The translations under genes and the position numbers were made by a program. A stretch of 64,000 bases of DNA from Antedon bifida (Eukaryota > Echinodermata > Crinoidea > Comatulida > Antedonidae): NCBI GenBank assembly GCA_963402885.1, contig OY727096.1, positions 12,195,820 through 12,259,819 of the forward strand. The letters are read 5' to 3'. Below, piece by piece: positions 40,607-54,279 of this stretch. The notes under the pieces were generated by a model. That model was not told the origin of the DNA and searched no databases. It saw only the letters and a program-made list of their open reading frames with translations. The first letter of the stretch is position 1; every line of letters begins with the position of its first letter.

Positions 40607-43600
40607 TACAGATTAGCTTCAAATCGCATTTTGAGACGTTTTAGACCATTTTGTGATTTTCGAAAAAACTTGTTAACATAAAAACACCAAAGTGCTTAGA
40701 ATAGCTTCAAATCGCATTTGGAGACGTTTTAGACCATTTTGTGATTTTCGAAAAAACTTGTTAACATAAAAACATCAAAGTGTTCAGAATAGCTTCAAAT
40801 CGCATTTTGAGACGTTTTAGACCATTTTGTGATTTTCGAAAAAACTTGTTAACATAAAAACACCAAAGTGCTTAGAATAGCTTCAAATCGCATTTGGAGA
40901 CGTTTTAGACCATTTTGTGATTTTCGAAAAAACTTGTTAACATAAAAACATCAAAGTGTTCAGAATAGCTTCAAATCGCATTTGGAGACGTTTTAGACCA
41001 TTTTGTTATTTTCGAAAAAACTTTGTTGCACAAAAACACCAAAGTGCTTAGAATAGCTTCAAATCGCATTTGGAGACGTTTTAGACCATTTTGTGATTTT
41101 CGAAAAAACTTTTCACACAAAAACATCAAAGAGCACAAAATAGCTTAGAATAGCTTCAAATCGCATTTGGAGACGTTTTAGACCATTTTGTTATTTTCGA
41201 AAAAACTTAGTTACACAAAAACACCAAAGTGCTTAGAATAGCTTCAAATCGCATTTGGAGACGTTTTAGACCATTTTGTGATTTTCGAAAAAAGTTGTTA
41301 ACATAAAAACATCAAAGTGTACAGAATAGCTTCATATCGCATTTGGAGACGTTTTAGACCATTTTGTGATTTTCGAAAAAACTTGTTAACACAAAAACAC
41401 CAAAGTGTACAGAATAGTTTCAAATCGCATTTGGAGACGTTTTAGACCATTTTGTGATTTTCGAAAAAACTTTTCACACAAAAACATCAAAGTGTACAGA
41501 ATAGCTTCAAATCGCATTTGGAGACGTTTTAGACTATTTTGTGATTTTCGAAAAAACTTGTTAACATAAAAACATCAAAGTGTACAGAATAGCTTCAAAT
41601 CGCATTTGGAGACGTTTTAGACCATTTTGTGATTTTCGAAAAAACTTTTTAACACAAAAACACCAAAGTGCTTAGAATAGCTTCAAATCGCATTTGGAGA
41701 CGTTTTAGACCATTTGGTGATTTTCGAAAAAACTTGTTAACATAAAAACATCAAAGTGTACAGAATAGCTTCAAATCGCATTTGGAGACGTTTTAGACCA
41801 TTTTGTGATTTTCGAAAAAACTTGTTAACATAAAAACATCAAAGTGTTCAGAATAGCTTGAAATCGCATTTGGAGACGTTTTAGACCATTTTGTGATTTT
41901 CGAAAAAACTTTTCACACAAAAACATCAAAGAGCACAAAATAGCTTAGAATAGCTTCAAATCGCATTTGGAGACGTTTTAGACCATTTTGTTATTTTCGA
42001 AAAAACTTAGTTACACAAAAACACCAAAGTGCTTAGAATAGCTTCAAATCGCATTTGGAGACGTTTTAGACCATTTTGTGATTTTCGAAAAAAGTTGTTA
42101 ACATAAAAACATCAAAGTGTACAGAATAGCTTCATATCGCATTTGGAGACGTTTTAGACCATTTTGTGATTTTCGAAAAAACTTGTTAACACAAAAACAC
42201 CAAAGTGTACAGAATAGCTTCAAATCGCATTTGGAGACGTTTTAGACCATTTTGTGATTTTCGAAAAAACTTTTCACACAAAAACATCAAAGAGCACAAA
42301 ATAGCTTAATATCGTATTTAAAAACGTTTTAGACCATTTTGAGGATTTCGACAAAAATTATTCACACCAAACATCAAAGTGTACAGAATAGCTTCAAATC
42401 GCATTTGGAGACGTTTTAGACCATTTTGTGATTTTCGAAAAAACTTTTTAACACAAAAACACCAAAGTGCTTAGAATAGCTTCAAATCGCATTTGGAGAC
42501 GTTTTAGACAATTTGGTGATTTTCGAAAAAACTTGTTAACATAAAAACATCAAAGTGTACAGAATAGCTTCAAATCGCATTTGGAGACGTTTTAGACCAT
42601 TTTGTGATTTTCGAAAAAACTTGTTAACATAAAAACATCAAAGTGTTCAGAATAGCTTGAAATCGCATTTGGAGACGTTTTAGACCATTTTGTGATTTTC
42701 GAAAAAACTTTTCACAAAAAAACATCAAAGAGCACAAAATAGCTTAATATCGTATTTAAAAACGTTTTAGACCATTTTGAGGATTTCGACAAAAAATTAT
42801 TCACACCAAACATCAAAATGTACAGAATAGCTTCAAATCGCATTTTGAGACATTTTAGAATATTTTGTGATTTTCGAAAAAACTTGGTTACACAAAAAAA
42901 CCAAAGTGCTTAGAATAGCTTCAAATCGCATTTGGAGACGTTTTAGACCATTTTGAGCATTTCGACAAAAAAATTTTACACAAAACATCAAAGTGTACAG
43001 AATAGCTTACAATCGTATTTGGAGACGTTTTAGACCATTTTGTGATTTTGGAAAAAAGTTGTTAACATAAAAACATCAAAGTGTACAGAATAGCTTCAAA
43101 TCGCTTTTGGAGACGTTATAGACCATTTTGTGATTTTCGAAAAAAGTTGTTAACATAAAAACATCAAAGTGTACAGAATAGCTTCAAATCGCATTTGGAG
43201 ACGTTTTAGACCATTTTGTGATTTTCGAAAAAACTTTTCACACAAAAACATCAAAGAGCACAAAATAGCTTAATATCGTATTTAAAAACGTTTTAGACCA
43301 TTTTGAGCATTTCGACAAAAATTTTTTACACAAAACATCAAAGTGTACAGAATACCTTCAAATCGCATTTGGAGGCGTTTTAGACCATTTTGTGATTTTC
43401 GAAAAAACTTGTTAACATAAAAACATCAAAGTGTACAGAATAGCTTCAAATCGCATTTGGAGACGTTTTAGACCATTTTGTGATTTTCGAAAAAACTTTT
43501 CACACATCAAACTTTTCACACATCAAAGAGCACAAAATAGCTTAATATCGTATTTAAAAACGTTTTAGACCATTTTGAGCATTTCGACAAAAATTTTTCA

Positions 43601-43881
43601 CACAAAACATCAAAGTGTACAGAATAGCTTCAAATCGCATTTGGAGACGTTTTAGACCATTTTGTGATTTTCGAAAAAACTTTTTAACACAAAAACACCA
43701 AAGTGCTTAGAATAGGTCCAAATCGCATTTGGAGACGTTTTAGACCATTTGGTGATTTTCGAAAAAAATTGTTAACATAAAAACATCAAAGTGTACAGAA
43801 TAGCTTCAAATCGCATTTGGAGACGTTTTAGACCATTTTGTGATTTTCGAAAAAACTTGTTAACATAAAAACATCAAAGTG
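40607..43881 (+). repeat. 3,275-bp super-unit, copy 1
   Basis: Unique markers recur 3,275 bp downstream: ACAGATTAGC at 40,608 and 43,883, and CATCAAAATG at 42,811 and 46,086. The unit contains two full recombinant junctions, one block of GAGGATTTCG monomers and one atypical diverged cluster. The copies are almost indistinguishable by eye. Confidence 0.88.
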
Positions 43882-46800
43882 TACAGATTAGCTTCAAATC
43901 GCATTTTGAGACGTTTTAGACCATTTTGTGATTTTCGAAAAAACTTGTTAACATAAAAACACCAAAGTGCTTAGAATAGCTTCAAATCGCATTTGGAGAC
44001 GTTTTAGACCATTTTGTGATTTTCGAAAAAACTTGTTAACATAAAAACATCAAAGTGTTCAGAATAGCTTCAAATCGCATTTTGAGACGTTTTAGACCAT
44101 TTTGTGATTTTCGAAAAAACTTGTTAACATAAAAACACCAAAGTGCTTAGAATAGCTTCAAATCGCATTTGGAGACGTTTTAGACCATTTTGTGATTTTC
44201 GAAAAAACTTGTTAACATAAAAACATCAAAGTGTTCAGAATAGCTTCAAATCGCATTTGGAGACGTTTTAGACCATTTTGTTATTTTCGAAAAAACTTTG
44301 TTGCACAAAAACACCAAAGTGCTTAGAATAGCTTCAAATCGCATTTGGAGACGTTTTAGACCATTTTGTGATTTTCGAAAAAACTTTTCACACAAAAACA
44401 TCAAAGAGCACAAAATAGCTTAGAATAGCTTCAAATCGCATTTGGAGACGTTTTAGACCATTTTGTTATTTTCGAAAAAACTTAGTTACACAAAAACACC
44501 AAAGTGCTTAGAATAGCTTCAAATCGCATTTGGAGACGTTTTAGACCATTTTGTGATTTTCGAAAAAAGTTGTTAACATAAAAACATCAAAGTGTACAGA
44601 ATAGCTTCATATCGCATTTGGAGACGTTTTAGACCATTTTGTGATTTTCGAAAAAACTTGTTAACACAAAAACACCAAAGTGTACAGAATAGTTTCAAAT
44701 CGCATTTGGAGACGTTTTAGACCATTTTGTGATTTTCGAAAAAACTTTTCACACAAAAACATCAAAGTGTACAGAATAGCTTCAAATCGCATTTGGAGAC
44801 GTTTTAGACTATTTTGTGATTTTCGAAAAAACTTGTTAACATAAAAACATCAAAGTGTACAGAATAGCTTCAAATCGCATTTGGAGACGTTTTAGACCAT
44901 TTTGTGATTTTCGAAAAAACTTTTTAACACAAAAACACCAAAGTGCTTAGAATAGCTTCAAATCGCATTTGGAGACGTTTTAGACCATTTGGTGATTTTC
45001 GAAAAAACTTGTTAACATAAAAACATCAAAGTGTACAGAATAGCTTCAAATCGCATTTGGAGACGTTTTAGACCATTTTGTGATTTTCGAAAAAACTTGT
45101 TAACATAAAAACATCAAAGTGTTCAGAATAGCTTGAAATCGCATTTGGAGACGTTTTAGACCATTTTGTGATTTTCGAAAAAACTTTTCACACAAAAACA
45201 TCAAAGAGCACAAAATAGCTTAGAATAGCTTCAAATCGCATTTGGAGACGTTTTAGACCATTTTGTTATTTTCGAAAAAACTTAGTTACACAAAAACACC
45301 AAAGTGCTTAGAATAGCTTCAAATCGCATTTGGAGACGTTTTAGACCATTTTGTGATTTTCGAAAAAAGTTGTTAACATAAAAACATCAAAGTGTACAGA
45401 ATAGCTTCATATCGCATTTGGAGACGTTTTAGACCATTTTGTGATTTTCGAAAAAACTTGTTAACACAAAAACACCAAAGTGTACAGAATAGCTTCAAAT
45501 CGCATTTGGAGACGTTTTAGACCATTTTGTGATTTTCGAAAAAACTTTTCACACAAAAACATCAAAGAGCACAAAATAGCTTAATATCGTATTTAAAAAC
45601 GTTTTAGACCATTTTGAGGATTTCGACAAAAATTATTCACACCAAACATCAAAGTGTACAGAATAGCTTCAAATCGCATTTGGAGACGTTTTAGACCATT
45701 TTGTGATTTTCGAAAAAACTTTTTAACACAAAAACACCAAAGTGCTTAGAATAGCTTCAAATCGCATTTGGAGACGTTTTAGACAATTTGGTGATTTTCG
45801 AAAAAACTTGTTAACATAAAAACATCAAAGTGTACAGAATAGCTTCAAATCGCATTTGGAGACGTTTTAGACCATTTTGTGATTTTCGAAAAAACTTGTT
45901 AACATAAAAACATCAAAGTGTTCAGAATAGCTTGAAATCGCATTTGGAGACGTTTTAGACCATTTTGTGATTTTCGAAAAAACTTTTCACAAAAAAACAT
46001 CAAAGAGCACAAAATAGCTTAATATCGTATTTAAAAACGTTTTAGACCATTTTGAGGATTTCGACAAAAAATTATTCACACCAAACATCAAAATGTACAG
46101 AATAGCTTCAAATCGCATTTTGAGACATTTTAGAATATTTTGTGATTTTCGAAAAAACTTGGTTACACAAAAAAACCAAAGTGCTTAGAATAGCTTCAAA
46201 TCGCATTTGGAGACGTTTTAGACCATTTTGAGCATTTCGACAAAAAAATTTTACACAAAACATCAAAGTGTACAGAATAGCTTACAATCGTATTTGGAGA
46301 CGTTTTAGACCATTTTGTGATTTTGGAAAAAAGTTGTTAACATAAAAACATCAAAGTGTACAGAATAGCTTCAAATCGCTTTTGGAGACGTTATAGACCA
46401 TTTTGTGATTTTCGAAAAAAGTTGTTAACATAAAAACATCAAAGTGTACAGAATAGCTTCAAATCGCATTTGGAGACGTTTTAGACCATTTTGTGATTTT
46501 CGAAAAAACTTTTCACACAAAAACATCAAAGAGCACAAAATAGCTTAATATCGTATTTAAAAACGTTTTAGACCATTTTGAGCATTTCGACAAAAATTTT
46601 TTACACAAAACATCAAAGTGTACAGAATACCTTCAAATCGCATTTGGAGGCGTTTTAGACCATTTTGTGATTTTCGAAAAAACTTGTTAACATAAAAACA
46701 TCAAAGTGTACAGAATAGCTTCAAATCGCATTTGGAGACGTTTTAGACCATTTTGTGATTTTCGAAAAAACTTTTCACACATCAAACTTTTCACACATCA

Positions 46801-47156
46801 AAGAGCACAAAATAGCTTAATATCGTATTTAAAAACGTTTTAGACCATTTTGAGCATTTCGACAAAAATTTTTCACACAAAACATCAAAGTGTACAGAAT
46901 AGCTTCAAATCGCATTTGGAGACGTTTTAGACCATTTTGTGATTTTCGAAAAAACTTTTTAACACAAAAACACCAAAGTGCTTAGAATAGGTCCAAATCG
47001 CATTTGGAGACGTTTTAGACCATTTGGTGATTTTCGAAAAAAATTGTTAACATAAAAACATCAAAGTGTACAGAATAGCTTCAAATCGCATTTGGAGACG
47101 TTTTAGACCATTTTGTGATTTTCGAAAAAACTTGTTAACATAAAAACATCAAAGTG
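43882..47156 (+). repeat. 3,275-bp super-unit, copy 2
   Basis: Tandem copy of the preceding unit. Identity to copy 1 holds until 47,156, where GTGTTCAG stands in place of GTGTACAG. That difference fixes the right edge within one monomer. Confidence 0.88.
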
Positions 47157-50100
47157 TTCAGAATAGCTTGAAATCGCATTTGGAGACGTTTTAGACCATT
47201 TTGTGATTTTCGAAAAAACTTTTCACACAAAAACATCAAAGAGCACAAAATAGCTTAATATCGTATTTAAAAACGTTTTAGACCATTTTGAGCATTTCGA
47301 CAAAAAATTTTCACACAAAACATCAAAGTGTACAGAATAGCTTCAAATCGCATTTTGAGACGTTTTAGACCATTTTGTGATTTTCGAAAAAACTTGTTAA
47401 CATAAAAACACCAAAGTGCTTAGAATAGCTTCAAATCGCATTTGGAGACGTTTTAGACCATTTTGTGATTTTCGAAAAAACTTGTTAACATAAAAACATC
47501 AAAATGTTCAGAATAGCTTCAAATCGCATTTGGAGACGTTTTAGACCATTTTGTTATTTTCGAAAAAACTTTGTTACACAAAAACACCAAAGTGCTTAGA
47601 ATAGCTTCAAATCGCATTTGGAGACGTTTTAGACCATTTTGTGATTTTCGAAAAAACTTTTCACACAAAAACATCAAAGAGCACAAAATAGCTTAGAATA
47701 GCTTCAAATCGCATTTGGAGACGTTTTAGACCATTTTGTTATTTTCGAAAAAACTTAGTTACACAAAAACACCAAAGTGTACAGAATAGCTTCAAATCGC
47801 ATTTGGAGACGTTTTAGACCATTTTGTGATTTTCGAAAAAACTTTTCACACAAAAACATCAAAGAGCACAAAATAGCTTAATATCGTATTTAAAAACGTT
47901 TTAGACCATTTTGAGGATTTCGACAAAAATTATTCACACCAAACATCAAAGTGTACAGAATAGCTTCAAATCGCATTTGGAGACGTTTTAGACCATTTTG
48001 TGATTTTCGAAAAAACTTTTTAACACAAAAACACCAAAGTGCTTAGAATAGCTTCAAATCGCATTTGGAGACGTTTTAGACAATTTGGTGATTTTCGAAA
48101 AAACTTGTTAACATAAAAACATCAAAGTGTACAGAATAGCTTCAAATCGCATTTGGAGACGTTTTAGACCATTTTGTGATTTTCGAAAAAACTTGTTAAC
48201 ATAAAAACATCAAAGTGTTCAGAATAGCTTGAAATCGCATTTGGAGACGTTTTAGACCATTTTGTGATTTTCGAAAAAACTTTTCACACAAAAACATCAA
48301 AGAGCACAAAATAGCTTAATATCGTATTTAAAAACGTTTTAGACCATTTTGAGCATTTCGACAAAAAATTTTCACACAAAACATCAAAGTGTACAGAATA
48401 GCTTCAAATCGCATTTTGAGACGTTTTAGACCATTTTGTGATTTTCGAAAAAACTTGTTAACATAAAAACACCAAAGTGCTTAGAATAGCTTCAAATCGC
48501 ATTTGGAGACGTTTTAGACCATTTTGTGATTTTCGAAAAAACTTGTTAACATAAAAACATCAAAGTGTTCAGAATAGCTTCAAATCGCATTTGGAGACGT
48601 TTTAGACCATTTTGTTATTTTCGAAAAAACTTTGTTACACAAAAACACCAAAGTGCTTAGAATAGCTTCAAATCGCATTTGGAGACGTTTTAGACCATTT
48701 TGTGATTTTCGAAAAAACTTTTCACACAAAAACATCAAAGAGCACAAAATAGCTTAGAATAGCTTCAAATCGCATTTGGAGACGTTTTAGACCATTTTGT
48801 TATTTTCGAAAAAACTTAGTTACACAAAAACACCAAAGTGCTTAGAATAGCTTCAAATCGCATTTGGAGACGTTTTAGACCATTTTGTGATTTTCGAAAA
48901 AAGTTGTTAACATAAAAACATCAAAGTGTACAGAATAGCTTCAAATCGCATTTGGAGACGTTTTAGACCATTTTGTGATTTTCGAAAAAACTTGTTCACA
49001 TAAAAACATCAAAGTGTACAGAATAGCTTCAAATCGCATTTGGAGACGTTTTAGACCATTTTGTGATTTTCGAAAAAACTTTTCACACATCAAACTTTTC
49101 ACACATCAAAGAGCACAAAATAGCTTAATATCGTATTTAAAAACGTTTTAGACCATTTTGAGTATTTCGACAAAAATTTTTCACACAAAACATCAAAGTG
49201 TACAGAATAGCTTCAAATCGCATTTGGAGACGTTTTAGACCATTTTGTGATTTTCGAAAAAACTTTTTAACACAAAAACACCAAAGTGCTTAGAATAGCT
49301 CCAAATCGCATTTGGAGACGTTTTAGACCATTTGGTGATTTTCGAAAAAAATTGTTCACATAAAAACATCAAAGTGTACAGAATAGCTTCAAATCGCATT
49401 TGGAGACGTTTTAGACCATTTTGTGATTTTCGAAAAAACTTGTTAAAATAAAAACATCAAAGTGTTCAGAATAGCTTGAAATCGCATTTGGAGACGTTTT
49501 AGACCATTTTGTGATTTTCGAAAAAACTTTTCACACAAAAACATCAAAGAGCACAAAATAGCTTAATATCGTATTTAAAAACGTTTTAGACCATTTTGAG
49601 CATTTCGACAAAAATTTTTCACACAAAACATCAAAGTGTACAGAATAGCTTCAAATCGCATTTGGAGACGTTTTAGACCATTTTGTGATTTTCGAAAAAA
49701 CTTGTTAACATAAAAACACCAAAGTGCTTAGAATAGCTTCAAATCGCATTTGGAGACGTTTTAGACCATTTTGTGATTTTCGAAAAAACTTGTTAACATA
49801 AAAACATCAAAGTGTTCAGAATAGCTTCAAATCGCATTTGGAGACGTTTTAGACCATTTTGTTATTTTCGAAAAAACTTAGTTACACAAAAACACCAAAG
49901 TGCTTAGAATAGCTTCAAATCGCATTTGGAGACGTTTTAGACCATTTTGTGATTTTCGAAAAAAGTTGTTAACATAAAAACATCAAAGTGTACAGAATAG
50001 CTTCATATCGCATTTGGAGACGTTTTAGACCATTTTGTGATTTTCGAAAAAACTTGTTAACACAAAAACACCAAAGTGTACAGAATAGTTTCAAATCGCA

Positions 50101-52914
50101 TTTGGAGACGTTTTAGACCATTTTGTGATTTTCGAAAAAACTTTTCACACAAAAACATCAAAGTGTACAGAATAGCTTCAAATCGCATTTGGAGACGTTT
50201 TAGACCATTTTGTGATTTTCGAAAAAACTTAACATAAAAACATCAAAGTGTACAGAATAGCTTGAAATCGCATTTGGAGACGTTTTAGACCATTTTGTGA
50301 TTTTCGAAAAAACTTTTCACACAAAAACATCAAAGAGCACAAAATAGCTTAGAATAGCTTCAAATCGCATTTGGAGACGTTTTAGACCATTTTGTTATTT
50401 TCGAAAAAACTTAGTTACACAAAAACACCAAAGTGCTTAGAATAGCTTCAAATCGCATTTGGAGACGTTTTAGACCATTTTGTGATTTTCGAAAAAAGTT
50501 GTTAACATAAAAACATCAAAGTGTACAGAATAGCTTCATATCGCATTTGGAGACGTTTTAGACCATTTTGTGATTTTCGAAAAAACTTGTTAACACAAAA
50601 ACACCAAAGTGTACAGAATAGTTTCAAATCGCATTTGGAGACGTTTTAGACCATTTTGTGATTTTCGAAAAAACTTTTCACACAAAAACATCAAAGTGTA
50701 CAGAATAGCTTCAAATCGCATTTGGAGACGTTTTAGACCATTTTGTGATTTTCGAAAAAACTTTTCACACAAAAACATCAAAGAGCACAAAATAGCTTAG
50801 AATAGCTTCAAATCGCATTTGGAGACGTTTTAGACCATTTTGTTATTTTCGAAAAAACTTAGTTACACAAAAACACCAAAGTGCTTAGAATAGCTTCAAA
50901 TCGCATTTGGAGACGTTTTAGACCATTTTGTGATTTTCGAAAAAAGTTGTTAACATAAAAACATCAAAGTGTACAGAATAGCTTCATATCGCATTTGGAG
51001 ACGTTTTAGACCATTTTGTGATTTTCGAAAAAACTTGTTAACACAAAAACACCAAAGTGTACAGAATAGCTTCAAATCGCATTTGGAGACGTTTTAGACC
51101 ATTTTGTGATTTTCGAAAAAAGTTGTTAACATAAAAACATCAAAGTGTACAGAATAGCTTCATATCGCATTTGGAGACGTTTTAGACCATTTTGTGATTT
51201 TCGAAAAAACTTTTCACAAAAAAACATCAAAGAGCACAAAATAGCTTAATATCGTATTTAAAAACGTTTTAGACCATTTTGAGGATTTCGACAAAAATTA
51301 TTCACACCAAACATCAAAGTGTACAGAATAGCTTCAAATCGCATTTGGAGACGTTTTAGACCATTTTGTGATTTTCGAAAAAACTTTTTAACACAAAAAC
51401 ACCAAAGTGCTTAGAATAGCTTCAAATCGCATTTGGAGACGTTTTAGACCATTTGGTGATTTTCGAAAAAACTTGTTAACATAAAAACATCAAAGTGTAC
51501 AGAATAGCTTCAAATCGCATTTGGAGACGTTTTAGACCATTTTGTGATTTTCGAAAAAACTTGCTAACATAAAAACATCAAAGTGTTCAGAATAGCTTGA
51601 AATCGCATTTGGAGACGTTTTAGACCATTTTGTGATTTTAGAAAAAACTTTTCACAAAAAAACATCAAAGAGCACAAAATAGCTTAATATCGTATTTAAA
51701 AACGTTTTAGACCATTTTGAGGATTTCGACAAAAAATTATTCACACCAAACATCAAAGTGAACAGAATAGCTTCAAATCGCATTTGGACATGTTTTAGAC
51801 CATTTTGTGATTTTCGAAAAAACTTGTTAACATAAAACCATCAAAGTGTACAGAATAGCTTCAAATCGCATTTTGAGACATTTTAGAATATTTTGTGATT
51901 TTCGAAAAAACTTGGTTACACAAAAAAACCAAAGTGCTTAGAATAGCTTCAAATCGCATTTGGAGACGTTTTAGACCATTTTGAGCATTTCGACAAAAAA
52001 TTTTTACACAAAACATCAAAGTGTACAGAATAGCTTAAAATCGTATTTGGAGACGTTTTAGACCATTTTGTGATTTTGGAAAAAAGTTGTTAACATAAAA
52101 ACATCAAAGTGTACAGAATAGCTTCAAATCGCATTTGGAGACGTTATAGACCATTTTGTGATTTTCGAAAAAAGTTGTTAACATAAAAACATCAAAGTGT
52201 ACAGAATAGCTTCAAATCGCATTTGGAGACGTTTTAGACCATTTTGTGATTTTCGAAAAAACTTTTCACACAAAAACATCAAAGAGCACAAAATAGCTTA
52301 ATATCGTATTTAAAAACGTTTTAGACCATTTTGAGCATTTCGACAAAAATTTTTTACACAAAACATCAAAGTGTACAGAATAGCTTCAAATCGCATTTGG
52401 AGACGTTTTAGACCATTTTGTGATTTTCGAAAAAACTTGTTAACATAAAAACACCAAAGTGTTTAGAATAGCTTCAAATCGCATTTGGAGACGTTTTAGA
52501 CCATTTTGTGATTTTCGAAAAAACTTGTTCACATAAAAACATCAAAGTGTACAGAATAGCTTCAAATCGCATTTGGAGACGTTTTAGACCATTTTGTGAT
52601 TTTCGAAATAACTTTTCACACATCAAACTTTTCACACATCAAAGAGCACAAAATAGCTTAATATCGTATTTAAAAACGTTTTAGACCATTTTGAGCATTT
52701 CGACAAAAATTTTTCACACAAAACATCAAAGTGTACAGAATAGCTTCAAATCGCATTTTGAGACGTTTTAGACCATTTTGTGATTTTCGAAAAAACTTGT
52801 TAACATAAAAACACCAAAGTGCTTAGAATAGCTTCAAATCGCATTTGGAGACGTTTTAGACCATTTTGTGATTTTCGAAAAAACTTGTTAACATAAAAAC
52901 ATCAAAGTGTTCAG
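47157..52914 (+). repeat. Satellite, mixed higher-order units before the insertion
   Basis: Ordinary array with no gene. It includes two units sharing CGACAAAAAATTTTC at 47,299 and 48,360 (about 1,061 bp apart), a third copy of the block also found near 2.6-3.7 and 9.5-10.5 kb (48,930-49,960), and an atypical diverged cluster at 51,710-52,190. It ends with a monomer of the GTGTTCAG class interrupted by the element. Confidence 0.85.
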
Positions 52915-52917
52915 AAT
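52915..52917 (+). repeat. Target-site duplication, left (AAT)
   Basis: The uninterrupted satellite reads GTTCAGAATAGCTTC. At the left edge it reads GTTCAGAAT then TAGGCTAG; at the right edge CTAGCCTA then AATAGCTTC. Sharing of AAT gives a 3-bp duplication. Because the ends are T/A, a 1-bp duplication with ends TTAGGC and GCCTAA is the alternative reading. Confidence 0.75.
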
Positions 52918-53384
52918 TAGGCTAGTCAATCTAGCAAAAAAAACAGCTCAAAGTGAAACAAATTGCAAACAGAGATTTTTTTTTTTTAAATGGTCATATA
53001 TGATGAGGAGATGAAAATTTGAGCATCACACCTCTGTCACTCATCCCGAAGGTATGCAAATTAGCTTAAATATGCAAATTAGGGTGAAATTACAGGGTAA
53101 CCATATCTCAAAAACTACTAGTCCGAAAGAGTTGATTTTTTCTCTGATTTATTCAAAATGTATATATTTATATTTACTCTAATGCAACATTTTACGATAA
53201 AATGACCGGAAGTACAACATTTGACCTTCGACCCCATTTCTCAATGTTTGCATATACAATGTGACTAAAATGTCTGTAGAGACTTTATTTTGCCCTCAAA
53301 TGACCCAGACATAGGTTCCTAATAGCCAGCATAGGACCACTTTGTAATTCCCAAAATCACACCTTCGTCACGCACCTCGAAAGT

Positions 53385-53730
53385 ATGCAAATTAGTAGTA
53401 CAAGTAATATTAAATATGCAAATTAGGGAGTGAAATTACAGCATTGCCATATCTCGAAAACCGCTAATGCTAGAGTGTTGATTTTTTCACTAAAATATTT
53501 AAAATATGTATATTTATATTTGCTCCAATGAAACATTTTACAAAAAATTGACCGGAAGTATGACATTTGACCCTCGACCCCATTTCTCAATATTGCATAT
53601 ATAATGAAACTAAAATGTATGTAGAGACTTTGTTTTGCCCTCATATGACTCAGATACAGGTTTATAATAGCCAACATAACAACTGTTTAGTAAATCTCAA
53701 AATCACACCTGTATCACTCACCTCCAAAGT
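53385..53730 (+). repeat. Subrepeat L2 of the foldback arm (346 bp)
   Basis: This is a typical subrepeat. It has octamers ATGCAAAT at 53,385 and 53,416, an ACCGGAAGTA site at 53,551, and a run of TTGACCCTCGACCCC. Its partner in the right arm is 55,343-55,687. The two are nearly identical by eye, differing at a handful of positions such as CATAACAACTG against CATAGAACTG. Confidence 0.88.
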
Positions 53731-54075
53731 ATGCAAATTATTAGTACAAGTTACATAAAATATGCAAATTAGGGGGTGAAATTACAGGTTCCTATATATC
53801 GAAAACTACTAAGGCTAGAGAGTTGATTTTTTCAATAACTTGTTCAAAATGTACATATTTATATTCGCTCTAATAAAACATTTTACGAAAAAATGACCGG
53901 AAATACAACAATTGACCCTCGACCCCATTTATCAATGTTTGCATACATAATGCGACTAAAATGTCTGTAGAGACTTTGTTTTGGACTCAAATAACTCGGA
54001 TACATGTTTCCTATAGTCAGCATAGGACCGTTTTGTAATTCCCAAAATCACGCCTTCGTCATGCTCCTCAAAATC
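53731..54075 (+). repeat. Subrepeat L3 of the foldback arm (345 bp)
   Basis: Octamers lie at 53,731 and 53,762. The ETS-like site has changed to CCGGAAAT, and the right-arm partner (54,998-55,342) carries the same change. The pair is therefore more similar to each other than to L2, which shows that the subrepeats diverged before, or were exchanged only between, matching positions of the two arms. Confidence 0.85.
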
Positions 54076-54279
54076 ATGCTAATTAGTAGTACAAATTACA
54101 TGAAATATGCAAATAAGGGGGTGAATAAATAAATAAATGAATTACAGTCTTCCCATATCTCAAAAACGATTAATGCTAGAGAGTTGATTTTTTCACAGCC
54201 ATACATGTACATATTTCTATTTGCTCCAATGAAACATTTTACAAAAAATTGACCGGAAGTATGACATTTGACCCTCGAC

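Larger units (their letters stand above)
1..52914 (+). repeat. 87-88 bp satellite array, left block
   Basis: This is a continuous head-to-tail array of an A+T-rich monomer. Successive AGACGTTTT motifs lie at 13, 101, 189 and 276, giving steps of 88, 88 and 87 bp. The one-base difference comes from two alternatives in one segment, CTTGTTAACATAAAAAC and CTTTTCACACAAAAAC. Three CpG sites (ATCGC, GACG, TTCG) and the palindromes TTTTCGAAAA and TGTTAACA sit at constant places in most monomers. All monomers read in the same direction. Monomer classes recur in order, so the array is a higher-order repeat with several further layers listed separately. I see no gene, tRNA or promoter in it. Centromeric or pericentromeric location is an inference from size and organisation. 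Confidence 0.98.

Noticed and set aside
1..52914. Regularly spaced repeats resembling a CRISPR array
   Set aside because: There are no unique spacers; the whole 88 bp is repeated, units form ordered classes, and no cas genes are present.
52915..52920. TA target duplication of a Tc1/mariner element
   Set aside because: The left edge reads GAATTAGG while the empty site is GAATAGC, so a TA duplication would need an extra base change; AAT (or A) fits without changes.
52917..52922. TTAGGC at the element edge, the nematode telomere unit
   Set aside because: It occurs once at each end as part of the terminal inverted repeat, not in tandem.
53423..53677. Pair of matching 84-codon frames on opposite strands (53,423-53,677 minus, 55,395-55,649 plus)
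   Set aside because: They match because they sit in the nearly identical part of the two inverted arms. There is no recognisable motif and the frame is broken in the other subrepeats, so I do not call a gene.
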